11,798 bases of DNA from Desulfobacteraceae bacterium (GTDB lineage: Bacteria > Desulfobacterota > Desulfobacteria > Desulfobacterales > Desulfobacteraceae), in NCBI GenBank assembly GCA_011390435.1, contig JAABSK010000063.1, positions 1 through 11,798 of the forward strand. Direction: 5' to 3'. The stretch's first letter is position 1, and every line of letters starts with the position of its first letter. Below, piece after piece: positions 1-8,213 of this stretch. The notes beneath the pieces are model-generated. The model saw only the letters and a list, made by a program, of their open reading frames with translations, ran no database searches and was not told where the DNA came from. The position numbers and the translations under genes were made by a program.

Positions 1-2
1 AA

Positions 3-2645
3 ACCACCCTGACCATGTTTCCATGCACCCAGACCACGATTGTCAACCTGCTGGAACCCAGAACCTTTCAGTACATGACCCGAATGCAGGTTTTTGACGC
101 ACGGGTGGATGCCACGCCCATCCGCCACTGGTACAGCAGAATTGATACCCGTTCCTCTGTGATCTGCTCAATTTATCTTCAGCCGGGAACCCGGATGAAG
201 CTGGCACTGTCTGACACGCTCCTGACAAAGAAGCTGATTCTGACCCATGCTGATGACCTTCATCCCCACGGCAATGGATACCCCATCGACCAGAACCCGG
301 TAATCGCACCCACCCAGTTTCTGGCAGCTTCAGATATGTGGGCCCTGCTGACCCCCCGCATCGAAAACCTGGAAGAAAAAGGCATCAACAACCAGCGGAT
401 ACGGGATTTAAAAACCCTTGGAACCCAGGCGCTTGCAGATGCCCGCAGCTATTTTGCAGACAGGGAATATGACCGGTTTTTTGCGGCATCCGGAAATGCC
501 CTTGCACTGGCCGGACGGGTATACGACCATGTGGAAAGCATCCAGAAAGATGTGCTGTACGGGGTCCTGTTCTATATTGTGCTGTTTGCCCCCTTTGCTT
601 TCTGTCTGGAGCGGCTGGTGTTCGGTTTCATCAACATTTACAAACGGATCATGGGCTTTCTGGGAATCCTGCTGGTTCTGATCACGGTCATATACAATGT
701 CCATCCGGCATTTGATCTGGCATACAGTCCCATTGTCGTCATTCTGGCTTTTTTTATCATTGGCCTGTCCGGTGTTGTCACCTGGATCATTTTCAACCGG
801 TTTGAAAATGAAATGAAACAGCTTCACCGTCGGGGAAAAAAGAGTAACACCGGTGAAATCTCCCTTTTAAAAGCGTTTTCAGCCTCATTCTTCATGGGGG
901 TCAACAACCTCAGGCGGCGCAGGATCCGAACGGTTTTAACCTGTATCACCCTGATCATCCTGACCTTTACCATCATGAGTTTCACTTCTGTCAAAACGGT
1001 CCGCCAGCACTCAAGGCTGCAGTACAATCCAGTCTCCCCTTACCTGGGGCTTCTGATCAAACAGATCAACTGGAAAAGCCTGCCGGAACAGGCATATAAA
1101 ATCATTGAAAACACCATGTCAGAAACCATGGTGGCCGCCCCCAGAGGTTGGCTGGAAACGGCTGACCGCACCCGAGCCACCCAGATTCCCATTGCATCTG
1201 CGAACAGAAAATATGACGCCAGCGGCATGATCGGCCTCACCCCCAGAGAATCAGACATCAGCGGGTTGTCCGACATGGTCACCACAGGCAGATGGTTTAC
1301 CGATCGTGACCGTTATTCCATCCTGATCCCCGAGCGAATGGCCGAACACCTGAATCTTCCGGATCCAAAAGTAAAAACCAGCCATGTTACGGTATGGGGG
1401 ATCTCCTTTGAAGTGATCGGCTTTTTCCCAGGAGAATCGTTTGATGCGTTCAAGGATCTGGATGGAGAATCCATTACCCCTGCCATTTTCCCGGATGAAG
1501 TTTTCCAGCAGACCACAGAAGCAGAAATGAATGCCCTGGAATCCGGTGATGAGATCCGATCCTTCCAGAGCCGATACACCCATATCCCGTTTGACCAGAC
1601 CGTTATCATCCCCTACCAGACCCTGATTTCCATCGGTGGCAGCCTGAAAAGCGTTGCCATGAAATATAAAACACCGCCAAAGGACAATCTTACCACTTTC
1701 CAGATGGTTGACCGGTTCGGGCTGTGGCTGTTTTCCGGAGAGAAAAACGGTGTGTTTTTATACAGCGCCAGTGACAGCCTCAATTACAGTGGTCTGCCCA
1801 ATATCATGATCCCCATCCTGATCTCCATGTTCATTGTGCTCAACACCATGATCGGCAGTGTCCAGGAACGAAAGCGGGAGATCGGTATCTATACATCCAT
1901 TGGCATGGCCCCCAGCCACGTGTCGATCATTTTTATTGCAGAAGCCCTGTCCTATGCTGTTTTAAGTGTTGTCCTGGGATATCTTTTTGCCCAGGTAATG
2001 GCAAAAGTCTTTGCTGCCACCCCTCTCATGGCCGGGCTCACGGTGAACTACTCTTCCCTTGGCGGGGTTTTTGCCATGGCTGTCGTCATGCTGGTGGTGC
2101 TGCTGTCATCGATTTATCCGTCACGGGTTGCTGCATCCATTGCCATCCCGGATGTTGAAAAATCATGGGAAATGGCCCCGGCAGAAGGCAATACCCTGGA
2201 TGTTGATCTGCCCTTTTTAATCAAAGCCAAAGAAGAGGCCAGTGTCTGCGGATTTTTATACGAGCTGTTTGATACGCACCGGGCCGTGTCCCACGGCATT
2301 TTTTCCGTGGGCCGACTTGAAGTGCTCCAGCCGGACGGTACCCAGACCGGCAGCGGGTATGTGCTCTCGTTTACCGCCTGGATAGCACCGTTTGACCTGG
2401 GGATCATGCAGGAGGTCCAGTTTGGCATCTCCCCGTCTCCCCATTTTGACGACTATATGGAGATTGGAATGCGTATCCAGAGAAATTCCGGTGAGCACAA
2501 TACCTGGTGGCGGGTGAACAAACGGTTTGTCAACCTGATCCGAAAACAGCTTTTGATCTGGCGCTCGCTGGACGTGGTTGAAAAACAGATCTATGAAACC
2601 CTGATCGGGACCCACTTGAAAAAAGGGGAGAAGACGCTTGCGTGA
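3..2645 (+). CDS. FtsX/MacB-type ABC transporter permease, 5' end outside the window
   Basis: The reading frame is open to the left edge, so this is the C-terminal part of a larger protein; the first internal ATG is at 15, and residues are counted from it (876). Residues 1-175 are soluble and probably extracytoplasmic. Three hydrophobic spans follow (about 181-204, 212-229, 237-261), then a basic patch (RRRRIR, about 300-305) and a span at 304-324. A large extracytoplasmic loop covers about 330-592, followed by three spans at 593-615, 637-662 and 682-702. The last part has the hallmark FtsX core, with VQERKREIGIYTSIGM at 616-631 after the first of these spans. Such permeases work with an ATPase that would be encoded upstream, and in MacB/LolCDE relatives they drive mechanotransmission or extraction in the envelope rather than simple import. 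A cytoplasmic tail of about 155 residues after the last span is unusual for the family. The substrate is unknown. The stop overlaps the next gene by 8 bases. Confidence 0.85.
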   Translation, partial: TTLTMFPCTQTTIVNLLEPRTFQYMTRMQVFDARVDATPIRHWYSRIDTRSSVICSIYLQPGTRMKLALSDTLLTKKLILTHADDLHPHGNGYPIDQNPVIAPTQFLAASDMWALLTPRIENLEEKGINNQRIRDLKTLGTQALADARSYFADREYDRFFAASGNALALAGRVYDHVESIQKDVLYGVLFYIVLFAPFAFCLERLVFGFINIYKRIMGFLGILLVLITVIYNVHPAFDLAYSPIVVILAFFIIGLSGVVTWIIFNRFENEMKQLHRRGKKSNTGEISLLKAFSASFFMGVNNLRRRRIRTVLTCITLIILTFTIMSFTSVKTVRQHSRLQYNPVSPYLGLLIKQINWKSLPEQAYKIIENTMSETMVAAPRGWLETADRTRATQIPIASANRKYDASGMIGLTPRESDISGLSDMVTTGRWFTDRDRYSILIPERMAEHLNLPDPKVKTSHVTVWGISFEVIGFFPGESFDAFKDLDGESITPAIFPDEVFQQTTEAEMNALESGDEIRSFQSRYTHIPFDQTVIIPYQTLISIGGSLKSVAMKYKTPPKDNLTTFQMVDRFGLWLFSGEKNGVFLYSASDSLNYSGLPNIMIPILISMFIVLNTMIGSVQERKREIGIYTSIGMAPSHVSIIFIAEALSYAVLSVVLGYLFAQVMAKVFAATPLMAGLTVNYSSLGGVFAMAVVMLVVLLSSIYPSRVAASIAIPDVEKSWEMAPAEGNTLDVDLPFLIKAKEEASVCGFLYELFDTHRAVSHGIFSVGRLEVLQPDGTQTGSGYVLSFTAWIAPFDLGIMQEVQFGISPSPHFDDYMEIGMRIQRNSGEHNTWWRVNKRFVNLIRKQLLIWRSLDVVEKQIYETLIGTHLKKGEKTLA
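2625..2630 (+). promoter_or_regulatory. Ribosome binding site deciding a TTG start
   Basis: GGGGAG, preceded by AAAA, lies 7 bases upstream of the TTG at 2638. It sits inside the 3' end of the FtsX gene. The first in-frame ATG is far downstream, at the second membrane span, and would remove the first span. The TTG is therefore the supported start. Confidence 0.6.
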
Positions 2646-4629
2646 TCAACGGAAAAGAGGGACCCTTATCCGGCCCAGGGCATTTTTTCTTGGACTGATC
2701 CTTGCGGTTCTCATCTGCGCATTTACCCCGTTTAACAATGCATACCGGAACGCCACGCCACTGGGAGGCGGGTACTTTCCCCTGGCGCCTTTTTACATGC
2801 TTTTCTGGCTGACCGTGATCACGGCTGCCGCACAGAGATGGCTGACCGTAAAATCGCTTCTGACAGGGGCAGAACTCCTTTTTACCTGGACCATCATGAT
2901 CCTGGTCTCGGGTATTGCATACACTGGATTTGCCCGGACATTCTTTATTAATCTGACGGCGCCTTTTTACTTTTCCAGCATTGAAAACCAGTGGCAATCT
3001 GTACTGCAGCCCCTGCTGCCAGCCAACCTTTTTCCCCAGAGCACTGCTGCGATTGATCTTTTATACAACGGCATTGACGGTGGCCAGGAGATGGGATGGC
3101 TGGAACTGGCTGCACAGGTCCCCTGGTCTGCATGGCTGCTGCCATTCCTTTCCTGGGGCCTTTTCATGGTCTTTGCCTATATCCTGATTCTGGGTCTGGT
3201 CCACATGATTTCACGGCAGGCAATGGAAAACGAGCGCATGAACTTCCCGTTGCTCATCGTTCCGAAAATGATGCAGCAGGCACTGGATGACCGACAGTTG
3301 TCCGCCTTTTTCACGAACCGGTTCCTGCAGCTTGGCCTGGCGGTTCCCATCTGCCTGCACCTGCTCAACGGCCTTAATTTTTATTTTCCCTCTGTACCGC
3401 ACATCAACACCCTGGTGCTGGCCGGATCCTATTTTCCCCAGCAGGGGATTCTCGCCGGATTTATAAAGCTCAAACTCTATTTTTATCCGGCATTTATCGG
3501 GTTTGCCTTTCTGGCCTCCAAACAGGTTTCGTTTTCCTTCTGGTTCTTTTTCATCCTTGGGGCACTGCTCACAGGCCTTTTGTCTGTTGCCGGACTGTCC
3601 TTTCCAGCGTCTGAGCTGGGAACGACTTTCGGCCCCACCCTTTCCAGCCCAGAAGAAACCCAGATGGTGGGAGCTTTTATCGTATTTGCCTTTTTTCTGG
3701 TCTGGCTGGCCCGGTTCCATTTCAGGGATATCTTTATCCATGCCTTTCAATTCAATGTTCCAGATCCCCACCCCGACGCTCTGGGGGATAAACTGCTGTT
3801 CTGGGGAACCGGATCAGGGTTCTTCGCCCTGAGTGCCTGGTTTATATTCCACGGGGTTTCTTTCTTCCAAAGCATGGCCCTGATCATCTTTCTGATCCTG
3901 TTCACCATGGTGGCGGTCCGGGTGGTCTGCCAGGGAGGGGTGACCTATTTCACCCTGACAGTGGCACCTCTGGATGCCATCAATACCATTTTCAGCCTGA
4001 AAATCTTTTCCAGCATCGCCCTGGTTTTAGGCAGTATCAGCCAGAAAATCCTGTTTCTGGATCTTCGGGAAGCAGTGGCCCCCTCAATACTGCACACGCT
4101 GAAGATCACCCACCGGTTCAAAGGGCCGAAAACCATTGTCTTTTTTATTTTCATCTGCATGGTCACCTGTCTGGCAGTCTCTGCCCTGGCCATGATCCTT
4201 TTGTGCTACAAATACGGTATCCGTGAACTTCAGCTGGACTGGGCCACCCGCACCACCGTATCCATGTATAACAATATTTTTCCCCTGATTCAGAACCACA
4301 TGGATCAAGGAGCATCCATCAAATACTTTGCCATGACCGGTGCCCTGATCATGGGCATACTGGTCATCTGCTACCATCGGTTTTACTGGTGGCCCCTCCA
4401 TCCCATTGGATACCTCATGGTCTACAGTTCCGCCATGAAAATTCTGTGGGTCAGCTTTTTCATCGGATGGGTGTTTAATGCTTTGTGCATGCGTTACGGC
4501 GGTATTCTGCTGTTCCGGAAAATGCGCTATTTTTTTGTGGGCCTGATCATGGGAGATTTTTTAATGGGCGGCACCTGGGCCATCATCGGCTTTTTTACAG
4601 ACTACGGTTATCAGGTTCTGCCCACCTGA
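2638..4629 (+). CDS. Polytopic membrane protein, DUF6785/DUF6784-like (distantly OPT-related)
   Basis: 663 residues from a TTG start with a good Shine-Dalgarno, overlapping the upstream stop by 8 bases. About 13-15 hydrophobic spans run through the whole protein (for example 14-31, 48-66, 164-190, 279-319, 343-360, 409-427, 499-524, 563-580, 590-613, 628-655). The cytoplasmic motif NERMNFPLLIVP (198-209) matches the 'ERLPFP' signature position of OPT-type transporters. The C-terminal stretch, with YWWPLHPIGY (583-592), GG at 620-621, and FRKMRYFFVGLIMGD (626-640), is what I remember of DUF6784-type C-termini. The family is known mainly from planctomycetes and other environmental bacteria and has no established substrate. 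By analogy with OPT it may move peptides or metal-ligand complexes, but this is inference. It is paired with a second OPT-like gene immediately downstream, which suggests the two may act together. Confidence 0.72.
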   Translation: MRDQRKRGTLIRPRAFFLGLILAVLICAFTPFNNAYRNATPLGGGYFPLAPFYMLFWLTVITAAAQRWLTVKSLLTGAELLFTWTIMILVSGIAYTGFARTFFINLTAPFYFSSIENQWQSVLQPLLPANLFPQSTAAIDLLYNGIDGGQEMGWLELAAQVPWSAWLLPFLSWGLFMVFAYILILGLVHMISRQAMENERMNFPLLIVPKMMQQALDDRQLSAFFTNRFLQLGLAVPICLHLLNGLNFYFPSVPHINTLVLAGSYFPQQGILAGFIKLKLYFYPAFIGFAFLASKQVSFSFWFFFILGALLTGLLSVAGLSFPASELGTTFGPTLSSPEETQMVGAFIVFAFFLVWLARFHFRDIFIHAFQFNVPDPHPDALGDKLLFWGTGSGFFALSAWFIFHGVSFFQSMALIIFLILFTMVAVRVVCQGGVTYFTLTVAPLDAINTIFSLKIFSSIALVLGSISQKILFLDLREAVAPSILHTLKITHRFKGPKTIVFFIFICMVTCLAVSALAMILLCYKYGIRELQLDWATRTTVSMYNNIFPLIQNHMDQGASIKYFAMTGALIMGILVICYHRFYWWPLHPIGYLMVYSSAMKILWVSFFIGWVFNALCMRYGGILLFRKMRYFFVGLIMGDFLMGGTWAIIGFFTDYGYQVLPT

Positions 4630-4669
4630 TCACCGCTTTATTGAACACGGAAAATAAGGCACATCCGAC

Positions 4670-6631
4670 ATGTATGACGACAAAGAGCTCCAAGAATATC
4701 GAGACCTGCTGAAACCGCCGGATCATTTTGAGGAAGGGTTTAACTGGAAAACCGTTATCGGTGCGATTTTTATCGGTTTTCTCATGATGCCCGGCAGCAT
4801 GTACCTCCAACTGGTCATCGGCACGGGCATTGGTCCTGCTGCCCGGTGGGTCACCATTATTCTTTTTGCTGAAATCGCCAAACGCGCCTATGCCGACCTG
4901 AAACAGCAGGAAATTTTTCTGCTGTACTATATGGCGGGTGCCGCCATGTCATCGCCGTTTCAAGGCCTTTTGTGGAGCCAGTATCTGGTGCAGTCAGATG
5001 CTGCGAAAATGCTGGGGCTGACCGAATTTATTCCCACCTGGGTGGCACCCCAGCCAGAATCCCTCGCCCTGATCGAACGATCCTTTCTGCACCCGGACTG
5101 GATGATCCCTATCCTGCTGCTGGTGGGCGCTCAGATTATCCAGCGCATTGATCAGTTCGGACTGGGATATGTCCTGTACCGCATCACGTCTGATGTTGAA
5201 AAACTGCCTTTTCCCATGGCACCGGTCGGTGCACTGGGAACCATTGCCCTTGCAGAATCGTCAGAGGACAAAGCCACTTCCTGGAAATGGCGGGTGTTTT
5301 CCATCGGCGGGGTGATCGGTCTGGGATTCGGTGCGGTATACATTCTGCTGCCGGCAGTTTCCAGCCTGATCTTCACCGAACCCATCCGATTGATTCCCAT
5401 TCCCTGGGTCGAGCTCACCCGGCACACCGAACGGATCCTTCCGGCAGTCGCGACAGGGATCCAGCTGGACCTGGGCCTGATTTTTCTGGGCATGGTGCTG
5501 CCATTCTGGGCAGTCATCGGTGGTCTGATCGGTCTCTTGATCACCATTGCCATTAATCCCATCCTCTACAAGAACGGAATGCTGACCAGCTGGCATGAGG
5601 GCATGGGAACCGTTGAAACCGTATTTGCCAACAATTTTGACTTTTACATGAGTTTTGGTATCGGCCTTGGGCTTTCCATCGGCCTGATCGGGCTATGGCA
5701 GGTGGTCAAATCCTTTTTCGGAGCCGCTGCCAAAAACAGGGGGTCATTAAAAGACCTGCTCCACCCGCCCCCAGGCCGGGGTGATTTTGACCTTAAAATC
5801 GCCATCGGCATCTATCTGTTTTCCACGATCGCCTATGTCATTTTGTGTACCATCCTGGTGCCCACCTTTCCATGGATCTTTTTTCTGATCTACGGTTTTG
5901 TCTACACCCCCATCATCTCGTATATCACGGCACGCATGGAAGGGATTGCCGGCCAGTTTGTCAGCCTGCCCCTGGTACGGGAAGCCAGTTTCATTGCCGG
6001 CGCCAAATATTTCGGCTATCAGGGCATTGAAATCTGGTATGCCCCCATTCCCATCCACAATTATGGAGAAGCCACTGTCAATTTCCGCCAGATCGAACTG
6101 ACCGGCACCAGTCTCAGGGGAATCATCAAGGCAGAGTTTATTGTTTTCCCCGTGGTCATGATCGCCAGTCTGCTGTTTTCCCAGTTTATCTGGCGCCTGG
6201 CCCCTATTCCGTCGGCCAGCTACCCATATGCACAGGAACTGTGGCATCTCCAGGCACTCAACACCCTTTTAATGCAGTCTTCAACCCTTGAAGGCAATTC
6301 ACTGTTCTACCAGGCCCTCAGCGGTACAACCGTTGCCTCTGGAATCGGATTCGGTCTGGCTGCTTACGGAATCCTGACCCTGTTCGGCCTGCCCATACTC
6401 CTGGTGTACGGAATTGTCCGGGGGCTGGGCCAGAGCACGCCCCACGGCCTCATCCTGGAGGTCATCGGTGCCCTGCTTGGCCGCTTCTTTTTTCTAAAAC
6501 GCTATGGAAAACAGTGGCGGCAGTATGCCCCGGTTCTGCTGGCAGGATTTTCCTGCGGCATGGGCCTGACCGGCATGTTTGCCATGGGCCTGACCCTGAT
6601 TCTCAAATCCCTTGGAAGTACCACTTTTTAA
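4670..6631 (+). CDS. OPT-like polytopic membrane protein, second of the pair
   Basis: 653 residues with a short acidic N-terminal tail, then about 12-14 hydrophobic spans (26-50, 84-105, 143-160, 207-234, 265-298, 326-348, 377-420, 485-508, 552-580, 616-646). The first span carries PGSMYLQLVIGTGIG (41-55), much like the N-terminal OPT motif. EKLPFPMAPVGALG (177-190) is the OPT 'LPFP' cytoplasmic signature. Two proline-rich soluble stretches occur, one at about 355-372 (LHPPPGRG) and one at about 509-518. The ATG at 4670 follows a modest TAAGG at 4655-4659, with a 40-base gap after the previous gene, so it is probably the same transcript. Family knowledge: OPT/YSL proteins are usually proton-coupled importers of oligopeptides or metal chelates. 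Substrate and direction cannot be read from the sequence. Its length and motif spacing match the upstream gene and suggest ancient duplication. Confidence 0.72.
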   Translation: MYDDKELQEYRDLLKPPDHFEEGFNWKTVIGAIFIGFLMMPGSMYLQLVIGTGIGPAARWVTIILFAEIAKRAYADLKQQEIFLLYYMAGAAMSSPFQGLLWSQYLVQSDAAKMLGLTEFIPTWVAPQPESLALIERSFLHPDWMIPILLLVGAQIIQRIDQFGLGYVLYRITSDVEKLPFPMAPVGALGTIALAESSEDKATSWKWRVFSIGGVIGLGFGAVYILLPAVSSLIFTEPIRLIPIPWVELTRHTERILPAVATGIQLDLGLIFLGMVLPFWAVIGGLIGLLITIAINPILYKNGMLTSWHEGMGTVETVFANNFDFYMSFGIGLGLSIGLIGLWQVVKSFFGAAAKNRGSLKDLLHPPPGRGDFDLKIAIGIYLFSTIAYVILCTILVPTFPWIFFLIYGFVYTPIISYITARMEGIAGQFVSLPLVREASFIAGAKYFGYQGIEIWYAPIPIHNYGEATVNFRQIELTGTSLRGIIKAEFIVFPVVMIASLLFSQFIWRLAPIPSASYPYAQELWHLQALNTLLMQSSTLEGNSLFYQALSGTTVASGIGFGLAAYGILTLFGLPILLVYGIVRGLGQSTPHGLILEVIGALLGRFFFLKRYGKQWRQYAPVLLAGFSCGMGLTGMFAMGLTLILKSLGSTTF

Positions 6632-6677
6632 ACCTGTCAACCTGTGCTAAAATAGCATGATCTGTTTATATTTTTTC

Positions 6678-6684
6678 AAGGAGG
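6678..6684 (+). promoter_or_regulatory. Strong ribosome binding site
   Basis: AAGGAGG lies 5 bases upstream of the ATG at 6690. It is the strongest Shine-Dalgarno in the left block and implies independent, efficient translation of the small secreted protein that follows. Confidence 0.75.
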
Positions 6685-6689
6685 CTTGA

Positions 6690-7304
6690 ATGAAAGCTCT
6701 GATTTCGTGCATCTTCTGCCTGACGCTGCTGACGGTTCCGGGACTTGCCCATGGAAACTTTCCAGTCCATCTGGGCGGATTGACACTGGGAGATGATATT
6801 GCAAACTATCACCACCTGATCAATATGGAAACCTGCAGAGAAGTCACGTTTAATGAATATATCGCAGAAGGGGAGATCTTTACCCCGCCGGGGTTTAAAT
6901 CCGGACTGGTGGCCTACGGCCTGTGTGACCGGCCCAATAAAATTCTTCGAATCAAGCTCAAATATGAAAATTCCTCCAAACGATTTTTCAATCAATTGCT
7001 CAAAGAATACAAAAAACAGCTGGGAGACCCTACAGAATATAAAGGAGATCCTTTTCAAACCCTGATTGCCTGGAAATGGTCCTTTTCCAACAAAGACAAT
7101 GAAACCATCAGCCTGATCCTGCAGCACAATGTCATGGTGGCGGATGAAAAGATCGGAACTGCTGTTAAAATGACCTTGACCAGCCAGCTTGAAAAAGAAC
7201 GGGCCTGCTATATGGCAAATCCGCCTGAGCCGGAAAAAAAGAGAATGAACAACGCGCCGCAACTGACCAAAAAAGAGATGTGGCGGCTGTTTGTCCCCTA
7301 TTAA
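6690..7304 (+). CDS. Small secreted protein of unknown function
   Basis: 204 residues. An N-terminal signal peptide is clear: a Lys at position 2, a hydrophobic core at about 4-16, then PGLA before HG, so cleavage after Ala20 is likely. There is no lipobox Cys at the cleavage point. The mature part begins with a HLGGLTLGDDIANY stretch (27-40) and has Cys at 49, 79 and 173, of which two could form a disulfide. The middle (85-145) alternates strand-like and helical segments. The C-terminal 35 residues are polar and basic with several Pro (PPEPEKKR, 178-185) and look flexible. I do not recognise a named family. It follows the two OPT-like genes after a 58-base gap and precedes two cytoplasmic-looking genes, so it may be a periplasmic partner of the transport proteins. 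That is inference from position only. Confidence 0.7.
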   Translation: MKALISCIFCLTLLTVPGLAHGNFPVHLGGLTLGDDIANYHHLINMETCREVTFNEYIAEGEIFTPPGFKSGLVAYGLCDRPNKILRIKLKYENSSKRFFNQLLKEYKKQLGDPTEYKGDPFQTLIAWKWSFSNKDNETISLILQHNVMVADEKIGTAVKMTLTSQLEKERACYMANPPEPEKKRMNNAPQLTKKEMWRLFVPY

Positions 7305-7322
7305 ACCGTGCCGGTGCCCCTC

Positions 7323-8213
7323 ATGACCGCTGACGCACATTTATCGATGATTCCCGTCGCCTGGAATACGGTGCAGATCCTTGTCCCGGAAAAATGGGAA
7401 ATCAACAGTCTTGATACCACCCATATCCTTTTTGACCGGCAGGGCGTTTTGCAGGCGGAAATCAAATGGAGTCATGCCCCGGGAAGAGCGGATCCTGCAC
7501 GCTGGTTAAAACAATTTATCCATAGATCCCAGCGGCAGCTGGGCATTGTGATCCATGAAGCCCGGACTCCGGAAGCTTTTTCACCGGCACAGCCGGACCT
7601 GCAGTTTTTCTTTTTTTCATGGGAGAGCAAAACCAACCGGGGAAACGGCGCACTGGTTTTCTGCGCACGCTGCAAAAAACTCACCCTGATCCGTTTTTTC
7701 ACCGATCCCCAAAAAACACCATCCTCCCTGCACCAGCGCGTCCTGGCTTCCTTTCAGGACCATTCAGACACCGGTCTGACCCGCTGGCAGGTATTTGGAC
7801 TGACGTTTTTTGTTCCCGAGTCTTTTACCCTGCACGAATACTCGCTTGTGCCCGGCGCGTATGCCATCCGATTCATTCACAGAAAAAAACGGCTGGATGT
7901 CTTCAGCTGGGGACCGGCTGAATTCCTGTTGAAAAACACTGATTTATCTGCCTTTGCCGCCCAGCGCATCCCATCGCTAAAAGGGTTTGCAACCGCAGGG
8001 GGATGCTGCCGGGGAAACTATCTGGAATGGGCCTTTAAAACCCAGCGGTTTAAACATGCCGACATGGTGCCCATGATGAACCGCTGGGCGCAGTACAGCC
8101 TGTTCCGCATCTGCCATGACCGGAAACACAACCGGATATACGGCGTACTGATTCAATCGCCCAAGCAGCATGAACATGACCTTATGAATGGATCTGTGAT
8201 CGGAAATGACTGA
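7323..8213 (+). CDS. Uncharacterised protein with a tandemly duplicated alpha/beta module
   Basis: About 296 residues from the first ATG. A GTG at 7308, three bases after the preceding stop, and an ATG at 7347 are alternatives; none has a clear Shine-Dalgarno, so coupling to the upstream stop is likely. No signal peptide or membrane span is visible. The protein looks like two copies of one module, about 10-140 and 153-285. Each opens with a strand, then VPE plus an aromatic (VPEKW at 21-25, VPESF at 164-168), then two strands ending in (K/S)W (IKWSHAPG; DVFSWGPAEF). Each ends with a Cys-containing strand (ALVFCARCKK; SLFRICHDRK). The pattern 'strand, VPexW, strand' recalls Mog1/PsbP/DcrB-like folds, but I cannot confirm this. 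A CxxC pair (114/117) is present in copy 1 only, and CC at 228-229 in copy 2. The gene overlaps the PqqD-like gene by 8 bases, which suggests a shared function. Confidence 0.65.
   Translation: MTADAHLSMIPVAWNTVQILVPEKWEINSLDTTHILFDRQGVLQAEIKWSHAPGRADPARWLKQFIHRSQRQLGIVIHEARTPEAFSPAQPDLQFFFFSWESKTNRGNGALVFCARCKKLTLIRFFTDPQKTPSSLHQRVLASFQDHSDTGLTRWQVFGLTFFVPESFTLHEYSLVPGAYAIRFIHRKKRLDVFSWGPAEFLLKNTDLSAFAAQRIPSLKGFATAGGCCRGNYLEWAFKTQRFKHADMVPMMNRWAQYSLFRICHDRKHNRIYGVLIQSPKQHEHDLMNGSVIGND

Noticed and set aside
6645..6657. Small hairpin TGCTA-AAA-TAGCA after the second OPT-like gene, or a TAAAAT -10 box
   Set aside because: The stem is only 5 AT-rich base pairs with no following T-run close by, and no -35 match lies at the right distance, so neither terminator nor promoter is supported.
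6666..7340. Open frame on - (224 codons) covering the secreted-protein gene
   Set aside because: The + strand gene has a strong ribosome binding site and a signal peptide; the antisense product resembles no family and covers both gene ends exactly as a shadow would.
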